Positions 7,453-13,581 of a DNA stretch of 13,581 nucleotides are shown piece after piece. How positions within the stretch are numbered: position 1 is the stretch's first letter; each line of letters begins with the position of its first letter. The notes beneath the pieces were generated by a model, which saw only the letters and a list, made by a program, of their open reading frames with translations, had not been told where the DNA came from and ran no database searches. The DNA is taken from the NCBI GenBank assembly GCA_021443825.1, contig JABUTE010000081.1, positions 1-13,581 on the forward strand. Reading direction: 5' to 3'. A program made the translations under genes and the position numbers. The stretch comes from Bacillota bacterium. Lineage in GTDB: Bacteria; Bacillota; Clostridia; Peptostreptococcales; Anaerovoracaceae.

Positions 7453-7496
7453 TATTCCCAGTTGAATAAGCGTCTCCCAGTTCCAAATAAAAAAAG

Positions 7497-7523
7497 GCGG
7501 TACCTGATACGATCAGGTACCGC
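7497..7523. terminator. Bidirectional intrinsic terminator after the MFS gene
   Basis: A 12-bp perfect stem (GCGGTACCTGAT, 7497-7508, with 7512-7523) closes on a 3-nt loop. It is flanked by an A run on the left (to 7495) and seven T on the right (7524-7530), so it has a U tract in both directions. It lies 20 nt after the stop codon of the minus-strand MFS gene, its main client. Confidence 0.92.
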
Positions 7524-7542
7524 TTTTTTTGTTTTAAGACGA

Positions 7543-8760
7543 TTATTCCAGCAGACCGTCCTGCTTTTCCAGCCTGCGCAGACAGACGGCGCCCAGCATC
7601 ATCACGCAAAACGATGCAAAACCGATCCACAGAACAGGTGTAAAAGAACCAAACCTGTCGTAGACCATGCCGATGAGCAGCGAGATCACGGCGCCCACCC
7701 CCTGGGTGATGCTCACATGATAGCCTACGATGCTCTTCTGGCCCTTTTCGCCGTAGACTCTTGCGGCGCACCTTGCCATGCCCACATTGCCGAAGCAATA
7801 GCAAAAGCCGTATAAAACAGAAGCCGCGCAAAGCAGCGGATACATATTGGCAAAGAAGATATAGACGAGAACCGCTCCGCCAAGGCAGCTTCCCACGATG
7901 AGAACCGCCGTAATCGGATCAAATCGGTCGGCCAGCGCGCCGAAGATCAGCTTTCCGGTAATGTTGCCCACCATGACAAAGGATGCAACGGAGGCTGCCT
8001 GGGCCAGCGAATAGCCCACCGCCTGGGCAAATACCGATACGTTGAAGATGAACTGGAGCATGATATTGGAGCCCGTCAAAACCATGACGGTAAAGATAAA
8101 ACGGGGCACCAGATGGGGAATGGAAACATTTGCAAACCCGCCTTTTTTCTTTTGGGCAGGCTGCACATCCTCTTCGAAGAAATGGTCCCCTGCTTTGGGA
8201 AATACCAGCGCGGAGCCGATCATGCCCACCGTAAAATTCAAGGCCGAAAAGCAATAGAGCGCCTTGATGACACCGATACTTTCGATCAGGCTTCCGGCTA
8301 CCGGGTTGAAAATGACGCCGGCCACACCGGAAAAGCTGGTGGCGATGCCGGTCACAAGACCCTTGTTATCGGGAAACCACTTGCCCAGCACATAGGAAAG
8401 GCAGATGACAGCAGAGCCGATCAGCGAGCCTACCAGCACAGAGCCTGCATACCAGCCTATCCCGGTGGGATCAAGAGCGATCAGCACATAGCCGAAGGAG
8501 ATCGTCGTGATGGTCGCAAAAAAGTAGAGCTTTTTGTTCTTCATCCGGTAAAACAGCCCTGTGGCATAGACGCCGGTAACAGCACCCACCACGGCACGGA
8601 TGGTGTTATGACTGGTGATCCGGGTCATGGAAATGCCAAACTGAGTCTTCATCTGAGCAAAGAACAGACTGTAGGTATTGACCAGAATGCCCAGCACGGC
8701 GCTGGTAAACATACATGCACCGATGAGCACCAGCCATTGCTGTTTTGAAAACCGTTTCAT
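7543..8760 (-). CDS. Major facilitator superfamily transporter, OFA/monocarboxylate-like
   Basis: This 405 aa integral membrane protein has about twelve hydrophobic segments in two halves, separated by a charged loop (about residues 188-215, with AQKKK). KWFPDNKGLVTGIA (127-140) is the loop typical of oxalate/formate-antiporter and monocarboxylate-type MFS proteins. GKLIFGALADRF (269-280) is the MFS motif A equivalent in the second half. Length is normal. AAAGGAG lies 8 nt before the ATG. The gene begins 22 nt after the ECF S-component gene, with no terminator between, so both are probably on one mRNA and controlled by the same leader. It probably carries a small organic acid or similar solute across the cytoplasmic membrane. 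The substrate cannot be named from sequence. Confidence 0.9.
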   Translation of the reverse strand: MKRFSKQQWLVLIGACMFTSAVLGILVNTYSLFFAQMKTQFGISMTRITSHNTIRAVVGAVTGVYATGLFYRMKNKKLYFFATITTISFGYVLIALDPTGIGWYAGSVLVGSLIGSAVICLSYVLGKWFPDNKGLVTGIATSFSGVAGVIFNPVAGSLIESIGVIKALYCFSALNFTVGMIGSALVFPKAGDHFFEEDVQPAQKKKGGFANVSIPHLVPRFIFTVMVLTGSNIMLQFIFNVSVFAQAVGYSLAQAASVASFVMVGNITGKLIFGALADRFDPITAVLIVGSCLGGAVLVYIFFANMYPLLCAASVLYGFCYCFGNVGMARCAARVYGEKGQKSIVGYHVSITQGVGAVISLLIGMVYDRFGSFTPVLWIGFASFCVMMLGAVCLRRLEKQDGLLE

Positions 8761-8782
8761 TCTATAAGCTCCTTTGCTATTT

Positions 8783-9352
8783 CTATTTGTTCAAAACAAG
8801 GCCGGCACGCTTCAATGCACTGACGAGAACGGGAACCAGAATCAGCTGGAGAATGATTCCCGGAACCGCATTGAAGATCGCACCTGCCATAAAGGCCTCC
8901 AGAGAAAATTTAGTCGCCGAAAGACCGGCAAAGACAAAGCGGACGGCACCCCAGACGAGGCGGCCGCAGACCATGGCGGTAATCAGCGCAAGATACAGAT
9001 TTTTTGTGCTTTGCCCCCCATTGGACCCATCATGAGGCAGCTTCTTATACAGAATTCCGGCAACGCCGCCGTAAACGGCCAGCTCGAAGGCCATGGCCAG
9101 CGCGGTGGGAAACATGGGAGGCATGCCGAACATTACCGAGCGCAGCAAAGGCGCAAGAAAGCCTACGGCAACGCCCCAGGGCCAGCCGCAGGTAAACCCG
9201 CAAAGCAGCGCCGGAAGATGCATCGGGCAGAGCATGGAGCCGATCTGGGGGATCTGTCCCGTCAGAAACGGCAGCACCAGAGCGATCGCCAGATATAGTG
9301 CAGAATAAGCGATCTTTTGAGAGCGAAGCTGATTGGAAGTATTGGTACGCAT
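8783..9352 (-). CDS. ECF transporter S component (substrate-binding membrane subunit)
   Basis: This 189 aa protein has about six hydrophobic segments. It carries the motif block LCPMHLPALLCGFTCGWPWG (41-60), then FLAPLLRSVMFGMPPMFPTA (65-84) and MAFELAVYGGVAGILY (87-102), typical of small S components. S components bind a vitamin or related micronutrient and work with the shared EcfA/EcfA'/EcfT energising module. No such module is encoded here, so it is presumably a group II ECF protein using a module encoded elsewhere. AAAGGAG lies 7 nt before the ATG, inside an 8-bp hairpin (see the leader). It is the first gene of a unit with an MFS transporter. The family is confident; the vitamin is unknown, and I could not match the leader to a known vitamin riboswitch that would name it. 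Confidence 0.85.
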   Translation of the reverse strand: MRTNTSNQLRSQKIAYSALYLAIALVLPFLTGQIPQIGSMLCPMHLPALLCGFTCGWPWGVAVGFLAPLLRSVMFGMPPMFPTALAMAFELAVYGGVAGILYKKLPHDGSNGGQSTKNLYLALITAMVCGRLVWGAVRFVFAGLSATKFSLEAFMAGAIFNAVPGIILQLILVPVLVSALKRAGLVLNK

Positions 9353-9594
9353 AATGATTCTCCTTTCGAATCGGTGGGAAGGAGAAAACAGCCGTTGGAA
9401 TACCTGCGGGCAGCAGGCACCGGCCGTGTTTTCGAAGCTTCCCGGGAATAGAAAAGATATACAATTCTTCCTTCTGGAAAAGCTGTATATCTTCGTAATA
9501 TACCTGTATATCTTTCAATCAATATAAGAATAAGGATCGATTGCAAGTGCATCGAAAAACGCTTCTGCATTTTACATCCGGCTTCGTGCCGAAC
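9353..9594 (-). promoter_or_regulatory. Long structured leader of the ECF S-component gene; candidate riboswitch or attenuator
   Basis: The leader is about 240 nt if transcription starts near 9594. Reading 5'->3' on the minus strand it holds several elements. There is a small CGGC/GCCG hairpin near 9577-9593 and a bulged TCGATGC hairpin around 9535-9553. A long hairpin with arms 9493-9484 and 9463-9454 follows (10 bp, plus an inner 6-bp stem). A second hairpin has outer arms 9432-9427/9390-9385 and 9424-9421/9394-9391 and an inner CCTGC/GCAGG stem. Finally an 8-bp helix pairs TTCTCCTT (9386-9379) with AAGGAGAA (9365-9358) and so buries the Shine-Dalgarno. No known class (TPP, FMN, cobalamin, THF, preQ1, SAM) is recognised by its core. 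Regulation of translation is inferred. Confidence 0.5.
9454..9514. repeat. Two direct and one inverted copy of an 11-bp element
   Basis: CTGTATATCTT occurs on the plus strand at 9483-9493 and again at 9504-9514, exactly 21 bp apart. An inverted copy (AAGATATACA) lies at 9454-9463. In the RNA, the inverted copy could pair with either direct copy, giving mutually exclusive hairpins. As DNA, a 21-bp spacing would place the two direct copies on the same helix face, as regulator sites. Confidence 0.6.
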
Positions 9595-9600
9595 ATACAT

Positions 9601-9629
9601 AGTTTAGCAGAAACGAGCTTAAAGTGCAA
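9601..9629 (-). promoter_or_regulatory. Promoter candidate for the ECF S-component/MFS unit
   Basis: On the minus strand TTGCAC (9629-9624), a 17-bp spacer ending in TGC, and TAAACT (9606-9601) make a moderate -35 with an extended -10. The predicted start is near 9594. It lies downstream of the ppdK terminator, as expected for a new unit. Confidence 0.55.
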
Positions 9630-9688
9630 AAGGTTTTCGTTAATGAAAGATAGGATTAACAGAAGCATTGCCACCCGCCCCATACAAA

Positions 9689-9718
9689 AATCCCGGTATC
9701 CGTTCGGATACCGGGATT
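9689..9718 (-). terminator. Intrinsic terminator of ppdK
   Basis: Arms 9689-9702 and 9705-9718 are fully complementary (AATCCCGGTATCCG), realistically a 13-bp stem with a 4-nt loop. On the minus strand the hairpin is followed by TTTTTG. It lies 36 nt beyond the ppdK stop codon. Confidence 0.9.
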
Positions 9719-9754
9719 CTTACTATTTCGTATGCAGTTTCGCAGACGGTCTGC

Positions 9755-12397
9755 CTATCTGGGGAACTTGATGGCAGCCTGTGCGGCAGCCAGTCTTGCA
9801 ACGGGAACGCGGAAGGGAGAGCAGGATACGTAGTCAACTCCGGTCTTGTGGAAGAATTCTACCGAGCTGGGGTCACCGCCGTGCTCGCCGCAAACGCCCA
9901 GGTGCAGGTCGGGTCTGGTGCTTCTGCCCAGCTTGGAAGCCATGGCGATCAGCCTGCCGACGCCGGTCTGATCGACCTTTGCGAACGGGTCGTTTTCGTA
10001 GATCTTGGTGTCATAGTAGCTGTTGAGGAACTTTCCGGCATCGTCTCTGGAGAAACCGAAGGTCATCTGGGTCAGGTCGTTGGTTCCGAAGGAGAAGAAT
10101 TCCGCTTCGGCAGCGATCTCATCAGCAGTCAGAGCAGCTCTGGGGATCTCGATCATGGTGCCGACCAGATACTTCATATCAACGCCGGCTTCCTTGATGA
10201 GAGCGTCTGCCGTCTTAACGATGACATTCTTGACATACTTGAGCTCCTTGACCTCGCCGACCAGGGGAACCATGATCTGCGGCTCGATGTGGTAGCCCTT
10301 TCTTGCGTTGACAGCGATGGCAGCCTTGATGATGGCTCTGGTCTGCATAACGGCGATCTCAGGATAGGTTACGTCCAGACGGCAGCCTCTGTGACCCATC
10401 ATGGGGTTGAATTCTTTCAGACCTTCGATGATAGTTCTGATCTCAGCAACAGACTTGTTCTGTGCCTTTGCCAGCAGCTCGATATCAGCATCTTCGTGAG
10501 GAACGAATTCGTGAAGAGGAGGATCCAGCAGACGGATGGTAACCTCGTTGCCTTCCATTGCTTCGTACAGACCCTCGAAGTCAGCCTGCTGCATGGGCTC
10601 GATCTTGGCCAGCGCAGCTTCTCTTTCTTCTACGGTATCGGAGCAGATCATTTCTCTGAAGGCAGCGATTCTGTCTGCTTCGAAGAACATATGCTCGGTT
10701 CTGGTGAGGCCGATGCCTTCAGCACCCAGCTCTCTGGCCTTCTGTGCATCCTTGGGAGTATCTGCATTGGTGCGGACACCGAGCTGCTTATACTTGTCGG
10801 CCCATGCCATGATGCGGCCGAATTCGCCTTCGATGGCAGCATCGACGGTGGGAATGATACCATCGTAAATGTTACCGGTGGAGCCGTCGATGGAGATGTA
10901 GTCACCTTCATGGAAGGTCTTGCCTGCCAGGGTGAACTGCTTGTTTTCTTCATCCATTGCGATAGCACCGCAGCCGGATACGCAGCATCTGCCCATACCG
11001 CGGGCAACGACAGCTGCGTGAGAGGTCATGCCGCCGCGAACGGTGAGTACACCCTGTGCGGACTTCATGCCTTCGATATCTTCGGGAGAGGTCTCCAGTC
11101 TTACCAGAACGACCTTTGCGTTCTTGTCTGCTTCGACAGCGTTCTTTGCATCCTCCGCAGTAAAGACGACCTTACCGCAGGCAGCGCCGGGAGAAGCACC
11201 AAGGCCCTTGCCCATGGGAGTGGCCTTCTTCAGTGCATCTACGTCGAAGCCGGGGTGAAGCAGAGTATCCAGGTTTCTGGGGTCGATCATGAGAACGGCC
11301 TGCTTTTCATCGATCATGCCCTCGTCTACCAGGTCGCAGGCGATCTTCAAAGCAGCCTTTGCGGTTCTCTTGCCGTTGCGGCACTGCAGCATGTAGAGCT
11401 TTCCGTTTTCAACGGTGAATTCCATATCCTGCATGTCGCGGTAGTGGTTTTCCAGAGTGGTGCAGACTTCGGTGAATTCCTTGTAGGCTGCGGGGAACTT
11501 TTCTGCCATCATGGCGATGGGCATGGGAGTTCTGACGCCTGCAACAACGTCTTCGCCCTGAGCGTTGGTCAGGAATTCGCCCATCAGCTTCTTTTCGCCG
11601 GTTGCCGGGTCTCTGGTGAAGGCAACACCTGTTCCGGAGTTGTCGTTCAGGTTACCGAATACCATGGGCATTACGGAAACTGCGGTACCCCAGGAATAGG
11701 GAATATCGTTGTCTCTTCTGTAAACGTTGGCTCTGGGGTTATCCCAGGAACGGAATACGGCCTTAACAGCCTCCTGCATCTGAACCACAGGATCAGAGGG
11801 GAAGTCTACGCCCAGCTGGTTCTTGTATTCTGCCTTGAACTGGGTAGCCAGCTCCTTCAGATCGGCAGCAGTCAGCTCGATATCCAGAGTAACACCCTTC
11901 TTGGCCTTCATCTCGTCGATGAGGGTCTCGAAGTACTTCTTGCCGACTTCCATAACGACGTCAGAGAACATCTGGATGAAACGACGGTAAGAGTCATATA
12001 CGAATCGTTCAAAAGCGGGGTCGGGGTTGCCCTTGATCATGGCGGCAACGACTTCATCATTCAGACCAAGGTTGAGGATGGTGTCCATCATACCGGGCAT
12101 GGAAGCTCTTGCGCCGGAGCGAACGGATACCAGCAGAGGATTATTCAGATCGCCGAACTTCTTGCCGTTGATCTTTTCGATCTTGGCAACGTTCTCCATG
12201 ATCTCAGCCATGATCTCATCGCTGATCTGACGACCGTCTTCGTAATATCTGGTGCAGGCTTCGGTGGAAACGATAAAGCCCTGGGGAACAGGCAGGCCGA
12301 TCTTGGTCATCTCTGCCAGGTTGGCGCCCTTTCCGCCGAGAAGTTCTCTCATGGTAGCATCACCTTCAGAGAACAGGTACACATACTTGTGACTCAT
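9755..12397 (-). CDS. ppdK: Pyruvate, phosphate dikinase
   Basis: PPDK interconverts pyruvate + ATP + Pi and PEP + AMP + PPi in the cytosol; in fermentative anaerobes it often replaces or reverses pyruvate kinase. The 880 aa protein matches the family length. The N-terminal nucleotide-binding domain has GGKGANLAEM and SVRSGARASMPGMMDT (about 22-30 and 91-106). The swivelling domain has GGMTSHAAVVARG with catalytic H460 and the neighbouring T458 that is a regulatory phosphorylation site in plant PPDK. The C-terminal PEP/pyruvate barrel has GTMIEIPRAAL, FFSFGTNDLTQM and CGEHGGDP with catalytic C836. ATG at 12397 is chosen because it matches the family N-terminus and has GGAAGGAG 11 nt upstream; an in-frame ATG at 12475 lies upstream of or inside the promoter region. 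It is transcribed alone. Codon use is strongly biased, avoiding TTA, CTA and TCA. Confidence 0.98.
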   Translation of the reverse strand: MSHKYVYLFSEGDATMRELLGGKGANLAEMTKIGLPVPQGFIVSTEACTRYYEDGRQISDEIMAEIMENVAKIEKINGKKFGDLNNPLLVSVRSGARASMPGMMDTILNLGLNDEVVAAMIKGNPDPAFERFVYDSYRRFIQMFSDVVMEVGKKYFETLIDEMKAKKGVTLDIELTAADLKELATQFKAEYKNQLGVDFPSDPVVQMQEAVKAVFRSWDNPRANVYRRDNDIPYSWGTAVSVMPMVFGNLNDNSGTGVAFTRDPATGEKKLMGEFLTNAQGEDVVAGVRTPMPIAMMAEKFPAAYKEFTEVCTTLENHYRDMQDMEFTVENGKLYMLQCRNGKRTAKAALKIACDLVDEGMIDEKQAVLMIDPRNLDTLLHPGFDVDALKKATPMGKGLGASPGAACGKVVFTAEDAKNAVEADKNAKVVLVRLETSPEDIEGMKSAQGVLTVRGGMTSHAAVVARGMGRCCVSGCGAIAMDEENKQFTLAGKTFHEGDYISIDGSTGNIYDGIIPTVDAAIEGEFGRIMAWADKYKQLGVRTNADTPKDAQKARELGAEGIGLTRTEHMFFEADRIAAFREMICSDTVEEREAALAKIEPMQQADFEGLYEAMEGNEVTIRLLDPPLHEFVPHEDADIELLAKAQNKSVAEIRTIIEGLKEFNPMMGHRGCRLDVTYPEIAVMQTRAIIKAAIAVNARKGYHIEPQIMVPLVGEVKELKYVKNVIVKTADALIKEAGVDMKYLVGTMIEIPRAALTADEIAAEAEFFSFGTNDLTQMTFGFSRDDAGKFLNSYYDTKIYENDPFAKVDQTGVGRLIAMASKLGRSTRPDLHLGVCGEHGGDPSSVEFFHKTGVDYVSCSPFRVPVARLAAAQAAIKFPR

Positions 12398-12494
12398 GTT
12401 GTAAAAAACTCCTTCCATTTTCAAATAACTTAGTACAGTAAACACAAAAATATACATTTCTGTGACATTTAACATTTATCTTTTGTGACTGTTC

Positions 12495-12523
12495 ATTTTA
12501 GCATGCGTCGCATAATATTTCAA
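12495..12523 (-). promoter_or_regulatory. ppdK promoter with a palindrome in the spacer
   Basis: On the minus strand TTGAAA (12523-12518), a 17-bp spacer and TGC-TAAAAT (-10 at 12500-12495) form a strong extended -10 promoter. The start should be near 12488, giving a leader of about 90 nt. The spacer contains the perfect 11-bp palindrome ATGCG-T-CGCAT (12503-12513, plus strand), a possible repressor site. Confidence 0.78.
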
Positions 12524-12626
12524 CGAATTTAATTAAATTTTTGGATAAATATTTACTCAAATTAAAAAATACAAATTTATTATTTCCGGCAGTGCGGATT
12601 TCTGAAAGGTCTTTTCAGTTTATGTA

Positions 12627-12635
12627 TGGTATAAT
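12627..12635 (+). promoter_or_regulatory. Extended -10 promoter abutting the radical SAM start codon
   Basis: TGGTATAAT is a perfect extended -10. Its last base lies 7 nt before the ATG at 12643, so the predicted transcription start (12642 +/- 1) coincides with the start codon. No convincing -35 lies 16-18 bp upstream. The upstream 12524-12620 stretch is very AT-rich, which could act as an UP-like element. Confidence 0.65.
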
Positions 12636-12642
12636 GTAAGTT

Positions 12643-13545
12643 ATGAATATTTTTGGAAGTATACGCTATCATTCCATAGGAACCTATTTAAAAGAGCAAT
12701 TTGGAAAACGCGTTGTCAAATTAAGTCTTGACGGCGGCTTTACCTGCCCTAACCGAGACGGAAGCAAGGGCACCGGAGGCTGTATCTTCTGCTCCGCAGC
12801 GGGAAGCGGGGATTTTGCCGGCTCCGTGCCCGATCAGATCCGCCTGCTCAGCCGCAAATGGCCCGATGCCGTCTATATCGCATATTTTCAGAATTTTACA
12901 AATACTTATGCTCCCGTTGAAAGGCTGCGCGCCCTCTGGGAAGAGGCCCTGTCCTATCCCGGCGTCATCGGTCTTGCCATCGCCACCCGGCCCGACTGCC
13001 TTCCCGCCGAGGTGCTGGAGCTTTTGGAGGAATTCAACCGGAAAACATTTTTGTGGGTGGAGCTGGGGCTTCAGACCTCCAATGAAGAAACCGGAAAATT
13101 GATCAACCGCTGCTGCACCAATGAGGATTTCGAAGCAGCGATGGCCGCCCTGCACCAGCGCTCCATCCGCACCGTAGTGCATCTGATCCTGGGGCTTCCC
13201 GGCGAAACAAGAGAAGACATGCTGGCGTCCGCCCGCTATACAGCTTCGCACAGGCCCTTCGGCATCAAGCTGCACATGCTGCATGTTATGAAGGGCACCC
13301 CCATCGCAGCCCTGTATCCGGACCGCTGCCCGCTGCTTTCCATGAAAGAATACATTTCCGTCATCTGCGATATTCTGCAGCTCCTTCCGCAGCAGATCAC
13401 CATACACAGGCTCACGGGAGATGCTCCCAAAGAACTGCTCATCGCCCCGGACTGGACCCGCAATAAGCATGCGGTGCTCAACGGCATTCAGCAGGAGCTG
13501 AAGCGCAGGGGCACCTATCAGGGCTCCGATCTCGACTTCATTTAA
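12643..13545 (+). CDS. TIGR01212-type (YtqA/YhcC-like) radical SAM protein
   Basis: This 300 aa protein has the family hallmark LDGGFTCPNRDGSKGTGGC followed by IFC, with cluster cysteines C35, C47 and C50 (CX11CX2C). These bind a 4Fe-4S cluster that cleaves S-adenosylmethionine. Other family blocks are IGLAIATRPDCLP (109-121), WVELGLQTSNEETG (138-151), HLILGLPGETREDM (180-193) and KLHMLHVMKGTPIAALY (209-225). The protein is full length and cytosolic. Its reaction is not settled in the family, so I give no substrate. The ATG is constrained by an in-frame TAA two codons upstream (12637-12639). No Shine-Dalgarno precedes it, and the -10 box ends 7 nt away, implying a leaderless mRNA. It is divergent from ppdK with separate promoters. 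The end of the window (13546-13581) shows nothing further. Confidence 0.93.
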   Translation: MNIFGSIRYHSIGTYLKEQFGKRVVKLSLDGGFTCPNRDGSKGTGGCIFCSAAGSGDFAGSVPDQIRLLSRKWPDAVYIAYFQNFTNTYAPVERLRALWEEALSYPGVIGLAIATRPDCLPAEVLELLEEFNRKTFLWVELGLQTSNEETGKLINRCCTNEDFEAAMAALHQRSIRTVVHLILGLPGETREDMLASARYTASHRPFGIKLHMLHVMKGTPIAALYPDRCPLLSMKEYISVICDILQLLPQQITIHRLTGDAPKELLIAPDWTRNKHAVLNGIQQELKRRGTYQGSDLDFI

Positions 13546-13581
13546 CATCGTAAATACAAGCATCTCGTTCACGGAATTTTA

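Noticed and set aside
9353..9600. A known vitamin riboswitch (TPP, FMN, cobalamin, THF, preQ1) in the ECF S-component leader
   Set aside because: None of the conserved core sequences of these classes could be found by eye, so I kept it as an unassigned structured leader instead.
9668..12433. A 921-codon open reading frame on the plus strand, opposite ppdK
   Set aside because: It is exactly codon-on-codon antisense to ppdK. Stops in that frame would need TTA, CTA or TCA codons in ppdK, which this highly codon-biased gene avoids. The translation resembles no protein and it has no promoter or ribosome site of its own.
12398..12475. N-terminal extension of PPDK from an ATG at 12475
   Set aside because: The extra 26 residues have no counterpart in the family, and they lie in the predicted leader. 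The ATG at 12397 gives the usual N-terminus.
12721..13572. A 283-codon reading frame antisense to the radical SAM gene
   Set aside because: The plus strand holds the full family motif set, and the antisense product has no recognisable features.
1..13581. CRISPR array, tRNA or rRNA genes, insertion sequences, phage genes
   Set aside because: No regularly spaced repeats, cloverleaf-like sequences, transposase motifs or terminal inverted repeats were found.

Overview
This window most likely comes from a Bacillota (Firmicutes) chromosome, in the broad Clostridia/Erysipelotrichia range. The reasons are strong GGAGG-type ribosome binding sites, a clostridial-type pyruvate phosphate dikinase, an ECF-transporter S component, a YtqA/YhcC-type radical SAM protein and sigma-A-like promoters with extended -10 boxes. 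This is inference from gene content; no rRNA or other taxonomic marker is present. Most of it is ordinary metabolic and transport chromosome. The exception is a visibly AT-richer block at about 4650-7450.

Layout. (1) 1-2072, minus: a membrane-anchored or secreted protein of unknown function, overlapped by 8 nt by an ABC-F ATPase that runs off the left edge. (2) 2092-4642, plus: a divergent promoter drives two tandem M20D-type amidohydrolases, closed by a strong hairpin terminator. (3) 4653-7452, minus: an accessory-looking cluster of ECF-type sigma factor, secreted papain-like cysteine peptidase and a single-pass anchored protein. The last two are joined stop-to-start (TAAATG). An extended -10 promoter lies just after the upstream terminator. 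(4) 7497-9629, minus: an ECF-transporter S component and an MFS transporter form a two-gene unit behind a leader of about 240 nt. The leader contains repeats, hairpins and a Shine-Dalgarno-sequestering helix. (5) 9689-12523, minus: ppdK with its own promoter and terminator. (6) 12627-13545, plus: a TIGR01212-like radical SAM gene, divergent from ppdK, whose -10 box sits so close to its ATG that its mRNA is probably leaderless.

How the genes fit together. The two M20D enzymes would release amino acids or other amines from N-acyl or amidated substrates. PPDK links pyruvate and PEP in a fermentative metabolism. The ECF S component and MFS carrier import small molecules whose identity cannot be read from sequence. 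The sigma/peptidase/anchored-protein cluster looks like a self-contained exported-protease module. The points most worth a second look are the ECF S-component leader as a candidate unassigned riboswitch or attenuator, the sigma-peptidase cluster, the putatively leaderless radical SAM transcript, and a perfect palindrome in the ppdK promoter spacer. No rRNA, tRNA, CRISPR array, insertion sequence or phage gene was found.
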